Assembly: GCA_023375675.1 (NCBI GenBank)
Contig: JALQBC010000003.1
Span: 744,001 to 808,000 of the forward strand
Length of the DNA: 64,000 bases
Reading direction: 5' to 3'
Source of the DNA: Cytospora piceicola
Lineage: Eukaryota; Ascomycota; Sordariomycetes; Diaporthales; Cytosporaceae
Below, one piece after another: positions 24,357 through 36,100 of this stretch (positions are counted from its first letter, which is position 1; each line of letters begins with the position of its first letter). Both the position numbers and the translations under genes were made by a program. The notes under the pieces were generated by a model, which was given only the letters and a program-made list of their open reading frames with translations, was not told the DNA's origin and searched no databases.

Positions 24357-27300
24357 GTTAGCAGTTGGGATCGTTCGATCTGGCCGATAAGCCACAGCTT
24401 CCGATCCCCTGTGCCTTGCATGCAGCAAGAAGGAAGAGCAGAGTCCGAGCTCTGAGAACGAGGATGTCAGTTGCCCAGTCTGCAATGCGACCTGTCTGGG
24501 GGAATGCGCAGCTTGTGCATGACTGCCCGATCGGCATGGCCTTTGCTGCTTGGCAAAACCACGGAACAGAGCCGCATAAAAGCACGAAGCACGAAGCATG
24601 GGACTGTGTTCTGGAACCTCACAACACTATCTAGGTATGGTAGAACCCTGAAGCTTTTGATTGCCTAGCATCATTATGATGATGAGCCCAAAAGACACCT
24701 GATCACTGTGCGCACCCTGAGCTCAGACATGACGTCGGCTGAAGTGGCGTTACCTTCCTTGATCTCCTCGCGCCGTCCCGGCCGACACTCAAAGTTCAAC
24801 TGCCCACAATAAGTGAGCCATCAGTGGCCTGGGCAGCTGCCGCCAGTGAGGTGCCAGTGTTCTGTTTGGTTTCCATGTTCAATGATCGCGATATCCGCTT
24901 CTATAGAGCCTCTATAGAGGAAAGTGATGTGTGCTATGTACACTTACCGTGTGTTTTCATTGTTCAAATACCTTGATATGTGTCATTCCTTATTGGGAAA
25001 GGGCCAGCGGTAATTGAGAAATTGAGAAATGAGCCGCTCATAATAATAGTACCCAGATAGGAATAAAGGCCGAATCGGAGGCTCACTGCGGCTTCCGCGA
25101 GTCGGCTAGACTCCGCCTTCCCTCCCCAAAAGATTCGGCGATTCGGCAGGTGCGAAAATCGTTACCTCTTACAGGATCCTGACCTATTCTGAAACCTGAG
25201 TGGAGAAAGGGCAGGAGAGGGCGCTTTGCTTCAGAAAATAGCGACGTCCGGATTCGTAGCGTCAAAGCGCTTACAGGGACTACCCCAGTACATACGTGCC
25301 GTACACTAGTAGACACCACCCGTGGATGGTAACACAGGATTAGTTCTTACTACACTGTAGTCCGGCACGGCCCACGATGTCCCAGCCCCAAGTGCCAACT
25401 GCCACGCTGCCCATCCCATGCCACACCTCGCGATCCACTCTTTTTCTTCGTCGACTCAGGTCGTGATGTCCTTATCCATGTCCATGCTCAGATTTCACAT
25501 TCTACATTTCCACATTCCAGAACGATATCGTCATGGCCCTTTCAAAGTTCCTTGCAAGCACTTGAGGCTCCAGGGTTATCTTGTCGGTCTTGCAGGTCTT
25601 GGGCACGCGGAAAATGCTGATGCCTATGCGTTTACTGCTCCTTTGGACCTTGATTCGAGGCTATAGTGGAAAGGAATCGGCCATGATGCCATCAACATCC
25701 ACTTCCAAGTTATTGAACGCTCTTCATGACATTGAATGACATTGATTATCATCATTACTTGAGAACTCACAGCATAGTGGCGACCTCCTCTCCTGGCCTC
25801 CTGTTCAGGTACATAGTAGGCATCTGTCCGGAGGTGGCTGGGCGAGATCAAGCCGTAATTGACTACACGGTACGGGACACTCCGTACGAAACCATCCCGA
25901 TGGCCATCTCTAAGTCCGGACTGATAACAGATTCGGCACATTCTATGCCAGCCCAGCCACGGAGTTTCTACAGTATCGTGATATCACGATATTCAAGTTC
26001 CCAAAAAGTGATATCACATAGCAGAGTCATGACCTGTCGATACTGACAACAGTACGGCTCCGTACAGCGCTCCGCTGCCCCTGGGACCTGGTGGGTTTTC
26101 TTTAATACAGCATACTATGTGCAACAGAATTCGGCTGATATCCCAGCCTGGTGATGTTGTATCTGTCGCTAGAAACAGTCCGACCTCCGAACGAATTTTG
26201 CAGATCACTCTCCAGATCAGCCGGCAGACTCGCCTGTGCTTGTTGATCTGTGGGACTTCAAGCTGCAAGGGCTGTAGGAAATAGGCACGCAACGCAGGCA
26301 CGACAGGGTTTCTGGTGTGTGGGGAAAAGAAGATCCAAAAAGAGAAGGTAAAGAAAGGTCTTTATCCACCACCCTCCAAGCGTACAACAGTCAGGTCGAT
26401 TAAATGACTTGAAACTTAACACGCGATGCAAGGAGATCCCCCACGCTTCGGCGACAAGAAGAAGAAGATCTGACATTCTGATAGGCAATAGCACGCGGCA
26501 TTCCTCTCAGAGTTTATCTGAAAGTCGAGGGGCCGAGTGGTCGTCCCGCTTCTCAAGACCTGAAGAATGAAGCTCATTTTCACCTTCAATAAACTCAAAA
26601 ATTACCTGAAGAAGCTGACTTGAAATCCGTTGACCATGCCGTCGCCATATGTACTCCTGCGGGTTGCCCCCCACACTTCAAGAGACGTTCACTGATGCGA
26701 TACCCGAATGGGCCAGACACCCGTCTGGCATATGCAAGTTGCCCACGATGGTAATTTGCCTCTCTGCAGTCCACGGCCACTATCACAATCCACTGCACGA
26801 TTCCTCTCCGCAGCCAGTTGGGTGGGTATTGCACAATCGAAGAGTACTGAAATGTTGCACGAGATCTCTCATCCCAACAATGAAACGTGCCGGCTGCAGT
26901 GCTATTTTGGGGGCGCTTACACGCTGATCAATCATCGGACAAAAACGTTGGCGCTACGAAAGCCCAAAAAGCTTCCCCGATGAGTTTGTACAACTCAGCA
27001 AGATCGTTCAACGCGGGTGCAGGCCAGTTTGATGGCCTAGCTCCCATGATTGCTGTTGGTCAAGACGAATTACCGGGTGGACATGCATGAGTAGTTGACA
27101 GTAATATTTGGCATTGCCGGCGTGACGCTCTCCAATCTCATCGCCGGACTTTGCCTGTGCAGATTCGATTTCCCCTCCTGGCTCCATCACTCGCAAGCCG
27201 CTTTGACAGCAAACTCAACGTTTTAGCTTGGGTTCCGGCTCTTCGGAATCGGGCTCCCGCGCTCGCCATAATGCTGCAACCTTACAGTTGTCATCTGATC

Positions 27301-28102
27301 TGCCCGTTGTCGTTGCTGCCACAGCAATGTCGCCCTCAAGAACCGTGGGCCGGCATCGTGTTCGCAATCTTCTAACCCGCCGTTCAGCGGTTTCAACAGG
27401 GGGAGAAACCGAGCTAGACCCTATACAATGGCCTAGTGCAACGGGGCACAAGAGCTTATTCTACCCCTGTCAATCGTCAGACTTACAGGGGAGCTCCTCA
27501 AATTCTGATTGGTACAGCCATTGCATTTTCCTGGGGGGGAAAGCTGACTCGAACGTGCGACTTGCTACTGCGACTGTGTACAAGGCTGCACACCGACATC
27601 GATAGGTATCCCAAGTAGATATAATCCCGGAACCCTAGCGCTAAGCTGACCCCAACCCTGACCAGCTCTAAGCTAACACCAACACATGTGTCTACGACCG
27701 TGTGCTTCTCCTCTACTGTTAGATGTCACGATACTAGACGTCTATCTTCTCTCCGCTTGGCCCATGGCAGGCCTTGCGTTTCTGCCTTAGCCTCGTATGG
27801 TATACTTGGGCGGTAGCACCACAACATTCGGGGTGCTGGCCTCGCAGGGGGCTCTGCACCCCTGGTAGCCACATATGGCTAAGTTCTGGTACTGCCACCC
27901 ATCACAGCCATTCTTGGCTATGGTGTTTTCTTCTTTCAAGGACGGCAAGCACTAGTCAGCAAGGTCGTTACCAAACAACAGCGGCGGTTATTCCCACCTC
28001 GGTGGGCTATCGTCGAAACACCATGCTGATGGCGTAAATTGAGCTTGCGCCCCTCGCCCACTACCACAACGAACAGGACGATCTCATCATAGAATTGTCA
28101 CC

Positions 28103-28115
28103 CGGGGGGGGGGGG
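28103..28115 (+). repeat. Run of 13 G
   Basis: Uninterrupted G homopolymer in non-coding DNA, in the middle of the gene-free interval. Length may be affected by sequencing error. Confidence 0.85.
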
Positions 28116-30777
28116 TGGTTCCCACCGAGTCGAAGGTAATCGGCATGGCTGGGCGGCCTAGACTACGAGACTATCCCAAATATCAACCTCCACGGTGGAC
28201 TCACATGATTTCTGAAACATGAAAGCAAGTATGATTGAATCTTTTGAAACACAGACATCCACCTTCGTCAGTCTGCCGACAACCGTTCGCGGGCAGTCTG
28301 GTCACGGGTTTCTACAGGACGGTGCGCTCGGGGCGGAGGAGGATCAATACCGTCTTCTATTGGTGTTCCTGGATCTTGCATAAACTGGAACCTGCTCGGG
28401 AACGCAACCCCCTTTTTGGACGGCATGAGTCCGTGTGATGCTACACAGCGGCGGCTTTCCCCGCGTGCTGGAGACGAGGCCGGAGTGGCAAAAGGGCCGG
28501 TTCCGTATCATCACGGCGAGGTTTGCTCCGCCATTGCAGATGTTCTGACTAGCTGCAGATGCATGTAGTGTATGTGTGTATCATACCCATGGTTCTCAAA
28601 GCTTTGGTGCAAGTGGGTAACTCCTGAAGCAGCCGTCTAGCCGGTATTGCGAACCTCAAACAAGCGCCGGTGGGGATGGTCACGGCTGATGCTACTCACC
28701 CCGTCAGGTACATGAAACACAACCAGCCCTCTCACTCGCAACGCTAGTCCTCCAGAATTTCCCAAGATATTGGATGACAGAACAAATCACCGCGCGCAAA
28801 TATGTCCCTGCTTTACCATCGTTTGTCATGGTGCTGAAGGTGGGCTTCTCTCTGGCCGTCCCGACTGGCACCACCCATGTGCCGCCACGGTGCTCCCAGC
28901 GAGCCGGGGCGGGCGGGCCCTTCCTACCGAACATTCTTCAATGTTTGAGATTCAGCCACAGATCCAGAGATTGCCCCCTCCTAGTCGAAATTCCCGGGAA
29001 TCGCCAAGCATTTCCCGTCAGTTTGGTCGGCTTCGGGCCTACGGACCAAGAAGGCGAGGCATAGCGAATCTAACGGCACAGCAAAAGTACCGTGGTCATG
29101 GTGATCAATGGACTATGCGCCCTCGAGGGGCCACAGCGGTCCCATTTGCTTACATGTATGCAAGCTTATGGGCCATCGTCGTTAAGTCCTTGGCGTCGAA
29201 GGATTCCATCAATCACATCAATCCTACAATTGTTTGCGTGCAAAGTCATCAAGGGGGCTCAACTTGAGGGGCACTGCTTTATCAGGGCAACAAAGTTCAA
29301 CCGCCACTGGCAGCTGTGGATGCCATTGGTCCTGGGGCCGAAAGGAGAGCCTCCGTAATGGGCAATTTTCTATGAGTTCATCCCGCCATGGCCTTGAACA
29401 AGTTCACATCTGAGGTTGCTTGGATCCTGATGAAAGGCTGCTGTACTTACCGATGCCGGGACGCTTGAACCATGGCAGGAGGTAAGCGAAAGATAGACCA
29501 AGCCCCTCCTACGGCTGGCTCCAGGCGGCTAACAAGGGGTGATGAAGTGGAATACTTAGAACGCTTAGGTTCATGTTCATGCGTTCCTGGCTTCGAGGCT
29601 TGTTGCTTCCACCTCACTACCTCTGCCATGTCTGAACAGGCGAGCATTTGTCCAGCTTCCGCGTTTGCCTCTTGTGATAGAGCCCCACCCATACCACCCG
29701 TGCGCGTATTCCCTTCGTCAAGACGTGTATGCGTTCCTGCTCCCGCCGGCAAACTCAAAGGGGACACTCCCGGGTTTCCAGGGGTCCTTTCCATGTTTCG
29801 TCTTCATCCAGGGTCCATCGTCCCGTGACCGTTGCCGCCCTCCCGAGCCCTGGCCTCCTTCTGTCTGAACGCCTCCGTATCACCATCTTGCGTGTGCCTC
29901 GAGAGTGATCCTGACGTACCCCGGCTGGCGCTTCCGGGCTGGTCTGGCTGGAGATCGACTTCTTGAAACCTCCCCTCCCCCCGCGGCAGTTGGGAGCGGG
30001 AGACATATCAATGTGGTTGGGTGATGGGCTGGGCTGGAGTTGAGGTTGGCGCTCGCCTCAGGGTGGACTCAAGGGCTAAAAACATGTGGCGATTGGTAGG
30101 TTTTGGGACGATGTCATGGCGCTGGATCCAGGCCACTGGTGGGTGGCTGGGCGGGCTTCCAGATGCTGCACCGGCCCTCAGACGGTTGCGTCCCTCGAGT
30201 GAACATGCACAGTTAGCCGCTTGACAGCTGGGGTAATCAGTGGCATGGCGCTGGTCACGGGTTTCTTGATGAGCTCCAATGAAGAGCTCCCTCTAGTGAC
30301 TGGAGCGTAGGAAACCAAAGGGACGCCGTTCTATGCATGCGTTCTGGTGCCGTGCGTGGAGTTCTCGGAGACTGTCATGCGCTCAGTCGACGCGACTGGG
30401 TCATCTATTGATGAGATGACTACTTGGTGGACTGTACCGTTTGCTACTGGAGATGGATAGTCGGTCGTAACCTGGCTTCTGACCATGATGGGGGATGCGA
30501 TCTCACTCGAGATGCCGGAAGAAGCAAATGGGTTGGCATCGAGGAACACTTCAAATTCGAAATCCCAAGAGCTGCTTGGAGGATTCATCGCATTTATTTG
30601 AGACTTGAGCCTGGGTATATGGCATTTCCCTAGAGTCAGTCACAATGCAGAATCACATATGTTGAATGCCTCGCGATGCGGCTTACACATATAAGGCAAA
30701 TAGTCATTCGAGGTTGAAGACGGTTTTCAACGTACTGGTATTCGTGAAAATGAATCAATGATGCTACTGATCGCTAT

Positions 30778-32784
30778 CTACACCGACCTCAGGCTCTTCT
30801 CCAAAAGCTTCTGTCCCTCGCGGACCTTAGGGCAGTAGTGTCTCCTCAACAACTCGCCCTCCCACACAGTAGTAGCGAAGGGGTTAGTACCCTCGACAGA
30901 CTCGCTGAACGGGTTGAACGTTCCGTCACCTTTCCTCTCCTCCGTGTTCCAGATTGCGCCGAGCTTCTTGCCGTGTGTGTAGTTCACGTCGTTGACCAGG
31001 GCCAGCATAGCCTGGCATGACCTCTCCGGCATTTGCAGAGCAATGGTCATCATCTGCTTTGTAAATGCTGCCAAACGTAGAGGGGGGACAGAGCGGATGT
31101 TCCATGGTGGCAGTAGAATTTCCGTCAGGCATCTGACCAGAAGAACCGTCATCGTCTGCAGATTGACCTTGTTGGGTTTGGGGGGCCGAGGAGCATCTGG
31201 ATCGGGGAGGCGCAGAGACATTGCTCCAAGTTCCAAATCTGCATCCATAGCCAATGGCAGGAGGCTCTGGAAGAGATGTGTCGTGAAGTAGGACAGGTCC
31301 AAGTGCAAGGTCGCACGTGCGTTGTGTGCGTCCTGGCCAGCCAGAAGCGTGAATGCTGTGACTGTACACAGCAATGCTTCTCGGGTTGTATTCCGCACGG
31401 TCGGTTCTTCTTTCTCTTCGTTCTCGTCACCTTCCTCCTCCTCTGGCTCCATGTCTTCCTCGCTGTGCCGGATGAGATCCTTAAGTGCTTCCAGTAGATC
31501 TCCGAAGAAGTCCTGGTTGATGAGATGAGAATACTTGGACAGTCCCTCGAGGGTGGCTCCCATAAGGTGTGGTACTCTCTGCTTCAGTATGCGGAAGTAC
31601 GAAGCAAACACGAGCTTCAGGGTCTCTGACTGCATGCGGTCTCGCTCCTCGTGGCTGACCAGAGCGTCTGCTTGTGCCATCTCTTTGTTGAAAGCCCTTT
31701 CCTCCTTCATAGCTTTCCTCTCACGCTTTGTACGGAACTCCCACTTCGTCTTTTGCGCCTTCTCAGCATCATCTGCATGCTCCACTGTGTCTCTTGAGGC
31801 CTTGCCGGAGAATTCGGAGAGCAGTCGCAAAGAGAGGAAGAGGTTGAGCACGCCTTCGTCGAGCTGGTAACTCTTCGCTTTCAGCATCTTTGACAGGAGA
31901 GAGACAGCCTCCATGGAGGGCCGTCCTTCCTCATCCTCTCGGAACAGTGTGTCGAGGGTTTTCAAGCACTTGGTGAACGACTCATCAACCTTACGAGAGC
32001 TCAGCTTCGCCACCAGTATCTTCAGAAGATCCGATCGGTAGTTGAAGTGCGGAACTGTTGATACCAAAGTGCAAGCACATGTGATAGCGATCTTTGAGAG
32101 GGCTTGGCTGTCGGCAGAGCCCTTGAGCTTCGCGAATTCCGCCAGCTTCTTCACGTACTGCTGGTATCCGGTCACCAGAGCATGCTCGTATGTTCGCACC
32201 CTCTTGACCTCCTTGGACAGTTTCGCGTTTGCAGGGTCCTCGATGCTCGGCCGTATTCGGTAGCCAGGGATAACATCCTTATACACTGCCAACTGCGTGA
32301 CCAGACACAACTTCTGGATGGAACGAAGCCTCGAATCGCCAACCTTTGCGAGTTGCTTGAATGCCCCGGGATACTCTTCGGGATCCTCGCTCAGGTGTGA
32401 GGCAATCTTGGCCAGCTCCTCCTTCGCCTTCAGTAGTTGCTCCTTCTCCGATATTGTCGGCACCGGCTCGGGCTTCTCAGGGGCAGCATCAGCGCCATCG
32501 CTCTCGTTCCCGTCTAGCCAGGCGTCATCATCGTCGACGGAATCAGCGTCGTCGTGGGCCGTAGAGGCCTGTTGCTGCACGCGACCGTCGGCTGTCTTGA
32601 TCGGTAGCTTGTTGCTCTGCTTCTCCTTCTTTTTCCCCTTCCGCGGCCGATTCTCGTAGTCTTGCTCTAGGTTCCAGCTTTGGGCGTTCTTGAAGAAGGC
32701 CTTCTGTGTCTTGGCTTCCGAGACGTTATTGTCGTCGGACTGAGGTGGGCTCAAACGCCTCTTTTTCGATGGCCGACTAAGCAT
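30778..32784 (-). CDS. NOC3: Noc3, nucleolar complex-associated protein 3
   Basis: Intronless gene of 668 residues. In yeast, Noc3 pairs with Noc2 for intranuclear maturation and export of the 60S pre-ribosome and also binds replication origins. Visible: a basic N-terminus (SKKRRLSP), an acidic tract with DDDDAWLDGNESD (about 83–97), the Noc3 N-terminal domain about 112–205 (EKEQLLKAKEELAKIASHL; EEYPGAFKQLAKVGDSRLRS; VYKDVIPGYRIRP), a charged linker (KWEFRTKRERKAMKEERAF, about 345–365), and the CBF/Mak21-type C-terminal domain (about 460–620, ending around LLRRHYCPKV). Length agrees with fungal Noc3. The gene starts 392 bp from the oppositely directed UTP10, so both probably use the same promoter region. 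Start is the only ATG near the beginning of the frame. Confidence 0.94.
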   Translation of the reverse strand: MLSRPSKKRRLSPPQSDDNNVSEAKTQKAFFKNAQSWNLEQDYENRPRKGKKKEKQSNKLPIKTADGRVQQQASTAHDDADSVDDDDAWLDGNESDGADAAPEKPEPVPTISEKEQLLKAKEELAKIASHLSEDPEEYPGAFKQLAKVGDSRLRSIQKLCLVTQLAVYKDVIPGYRIRPSIEDPANAKLSKEVKRVRTYEHALVTGYQQYVKKLAEFAKLKGSADSQALSKIAITCACTLVSTVPHFNYRSDLLKILVAKLSSRKVDESFTKCLKTLDTLFREDEEGRPSMEAVSLLSKMLKAKSYQLDEGVLNLFLSLRLLSEFSGKASRDTVEHADDAEKAQKTKWEFRTKRERKAMKEERAFNKEMAQADALVSHEERDRMQSETLKLVFASYFRILKQRVPHLMGATLEGLSKYSHLINQDFFGDLLEALKDLIRHSEEDMEPEEEEGDENEEKEEPTVRNTTREALLCTVTAFTLLAGQDAHNARATLHLDLSYFTTHLFQSLLPLAMDADLELGAMSLRLPDPDAPRPPKPNKVNLQTMTVLLVRCLTEILLPPWNIRSVPPLRLAAFTKQMMTIALQMPERSCQAMLALVNDVNYTHGKKLGAIWNTEERKGDGTFNPFSESVEGTNPFATTVWEGELLRRHYCPKVREGQKLLEKSLRSV

Positions 32785-33176
32785 TTTGTAATGTGTCGTT
32801 CTGTGTTGCGTGTGTTCGACTTGAGGCTGGTAGGATTACCTGGGGTCGAAAGATACTTGCAGTACAATTCGGTCTCGGTCTTTGAACAAATGATTTGCAC
32901 GAATACTGTTTGTCTGACCAGATTAATAGCGTGAGAAGTGTTGGAGAAGCAAGTGCTCCCAGAACTTTTTTTCTGCAGGACCGCCCCCACTTAGCGCTTA
33001 TCGAGCCAATGGCAGAACCCATTGGTGGCCTTATCGCATAAAAATTCAGGGGATTTCAGTAGCATCCAGGCGCGGCGTGTCGGGCAGATTTAACAATAAC
33101 ATTTGATGCATTTTACACCCCTCGCAATTCTGCCATCTTTCTGTCTCATGAGGCCGGTGGAGGGAACTTGAGAAAT
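32785..33176. promoter_or_regulatory. Bidirectional promoter of NOC3 and UTP10
   Basis: A 392 bp spacer between the two start codons. It contains a near-mirror arrangement in about 40 bp: CTTATCG (32997–33003), CCAAT (33006–33010), ATTGG (33021–33025) and CTTATCG (33030–33036), followed by an A/T-rich AAAAATTC. CCAAT suggests HAP/CBF binding and CTTATCG contains an inverted GATA core; both assignments are inference. Confidence 0.6.
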
Positions 33177-36100
33177 ATGGCGCCATCATCACTTGCTGCG
33201 CAATTGGCGCAAATCGCCGCCAACTCAAAGAGCACCTTGAACGTCAAGGCGCAAAAAGCGGCGCACGCGAAGTCCCTGATCTTCGAACCAAAAGTCGCCG
33301 CTGGTCAGAGTTACCAGACCGTATATACCATCTGCCACGAAGGTTTTGAGGAGCTATGTCACCTCGATCCTCGGTTCGCGCCCTATGAGCAGACACTGTT
33401 CAGCGAACAGAGCCAGGATGAAGACCGCACCCAGATGACCGCAGTCGAAAATGCCAAGTTGGACAAGTTCGTCGAGGACTTCTTGCGCCTGGTCGGAGGG
33501 AAACTGAGGCTTATGCCTGCTATCAAAGCCGTGGAATGGCTCATAAGGAGATTCAGGTGTGTACCTTGCGATCACCTCTGCTCGAATGCGCTCTGACGTT
33601 CGCTTTACAGGATACACGAATACAGCACAGCGTCTCTCATAACGACTTTCCTACCATACCACTCCGCGCCAGTCTTCGTCACGCTTATGTCGATCCTCCC
33701 CACGAAACTACCAAACCAGTACAGATTCCTCGACCCCTATGTACGATCTCTGACTGCCCCGCCCCGGGCGGCCATCGTTCAGCAAGCTACTCACCATTTT
33801 GAGATCCTTTCGGCAATATCGGCCTGGACACTCGAGTCGGGCCGGGCGCTGCAAGCTTACCCCGGACTGATATCTTTCTGGGGCGGAGTTATGACCGAGG
33901 CAGTCAATGGCATGTTGGACCAAATGAAGTCTGGCCGGAGGGCTATCCAGAGGGACAACGACCAGGCCCTTCTCCAGAGGATCGTGCCTATTCTCGGCGA
34001 GGCATTGTCGATGAAGAAGGTGCCCGGCATTCAAGTAGCCAGCTACATGGTCATCGCCGTGTACGCCTCAAAGGGTGACCTTGAGGACGCGATGCTTCTT
34101 GAGTTCATGCACCAGCTGGTCCTAGGTTGGTCCAGTGAGACCGTCCGACCTGGTCTGGTCTGCCTGTCCATTCTGTCTCAGTACAGATCCGCCAAACAGC
34201 TTTCGTGGAAAGTGGCAAAGTTGCTCATCAAGGTCCAAGGCCTGGAGCAGCTGCTTCAGGGATTGCAGGAAGAGCACCGAATCGACAAACTTGCCAATGG
34301 TCTGGCTCTTGCCTTGGTCGAGAGGCTAACGAAAAAGGGCGATTCCCGTGGCCTCCCGCTGATCAAATCCATCCTTGCCGCGCGGATGCTGAACGAGAAG
34401 CAGGAGTCTCTTATCTTCAGATCGCTGCTTGTCGCCGGGCACAAGATCACTGATGATATCGACGAAGACGGCCAAACCCGGAAACAGTTGGGCTTGACCA
34501 TCGTGTCCCTCTCACAGGCTCCTGATGAAATAGGAGACTTCTTCCGGAAAGTCATCGAGGAGGCTGAGTTCGATATCGATGAGCTGGAGCTCAGACTAGA
34601 GGCATCTATTCGCCCGAAAAAGATCGTTAAGCCGGTTGAGGGAGACGACAAGGCCATGGATGATGGTGCTGATGCTGCGCTAGCGGAGGAGCTGGATTTG
34701 GACGCTGGTCTCAGCCGATTGTCGAAGCATAAGAAGCCGCCAGCGCGGACTTGTTTGTCAAGCGACTCCGATCCGATTTTCGACGAATTGTGCCAGCTTT
34801 TCATCACTGCGGCCTCAGACAAGTCAGCTCTCCTGAGATTAGATGCGTCTCCCATACTAGACAGCGAGTCGGCACCTTCTGATTGCTTCTATTTCTCCTT
34901 TTACATGCGCATCTGGCTCGGCCCATATCCCATCCTGGCACGGGCTCGGGCACTCGAGATGGCCAAGAACCGACTGCAGGAACCTGACTGCGCAAAGATC
35001 GATTTCCAAGCGCTTCAGCCGTACTGTATTGCTGCACTTGGTGACCCAGCCAAGAAAGTCCGTCGTGCTGCCGGTGAATTGCTCGTGGTCCTGCAGACGA
35101 ACAACAGCGATGCGGGGTCTCGCAAGAAGATCGCAACGCCTTGGGGCTCCCAGAGCCTTTACAAGAAGGCCCAGGACCTCAAATGGATGACGCCAGAGGC
35201 CAGCCGGACGTTGCTAGAGATTGTCGTTCTCCCCGCGCTGGAGGAGTCGATCATGCACGAGGACCACATCACCGCTACGCTGAAAGAAGCACTCGAAAGT
35301 TCAAGCAAGTCATCGACCGAGAAAGAGAGCTCGAAGAAGGGGCATCTTTCTTCAAGTGTCAGGGCCTCCATCTTCAACTTCCTGGCATCGCACGTGGTTG
35401 ACTCTCCCTTGTTGAATTTCAAGCTCAGACTCCTCAAATCTCTGAATCAAGTGCAGAAGATCTCGAGCACGTCTAGGACCCAACTGCTTCTCCCATTGTT
35501 GCGATGGTGGTCCGAACTGGGACATGCCCAGGCCAACAGTCTGGTCACTAGAGAGGCACTTGACGAGAATAAGGTCAACTCAAGCTTTGTGGAAGTTGTG
35601 GTACCCAACGACACCACTGGTCTTGAGCACTTTTTCGCCACAATCGAAGGCAAGCAGGCAGATGAGCGTCCTGATCTTGCCCGGTCCATCTTCGCACGGA
35701 TTCGCAAGATGTGGCCATCAATGAAGGACAAGACCAAATCCGAGGTCGCACAAAAGATGCTCGATCTTTCGCAGACCCAAGGAACGTCCTCGGAAGAAGC
35801 GACAGACTTGCTGAGGAGCGTGCCTCTGACGACGGAGACTCTTCTCAACTTCCTCGGCACTCTCCAGAATGTTACGCAGCTGGCAGCTGAGCCACCTTCC
35901 AACAAGCGGAGACGAATGAGCTCATCAGAACACCAGCGTGTTGCTGAGTCACAGAGTTCTCCAGAGCTAGCTGCTGCTTTGAGGAAGGTCACCCTCGTCT
36001 TGCAGCTGGTGGAGGCATCAGAGCCGGCCGATCACCCCGAGCTGCTGCAAGGCCTGTTTATGGTGCTCTCTGAACTCCAAACGTTCAGAACGTTGATAGG

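Larger units (their letters stand above)
19697..30777. other. Eleven-kilobase interval without a convincing gene
   Basis: Between the STE12 start and the NOC3 stop I find only short frames with no recognisable domain. The first 2 kb (to about 21,700) is pyrimidine-rich on the STE12 strand and may be a long STE12 promoter or leader. The rest is a patchwork with ordinary base composition, simple repeats, two overlapping TACCTAGGTA palindromes (24339–24356), a 13-base G run (28103–28115) and an AAAT microsatellite (20584–20603). One stretch, 21782–22269, looks partly coding (listed separately). A minus frame at 30331–30588 has a plausible composition but no partner exon. No tRNA B-box-like GGTTCRANYCC was spotted on either strand. 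Confidence 0.55.

Noticed and set aside
27420..27600. tRNA-like CTCGAACGTGCGACTTGCT segment
   Set aside because: No A-box/B-box pair and no acceptor-stem pairing could be drawn.
30331..30588. 85-codon minus frame before NOC3
   Set aside because: Reasonable composition but isolated, with no splice partner or recognisable family; not enough to call a gene.
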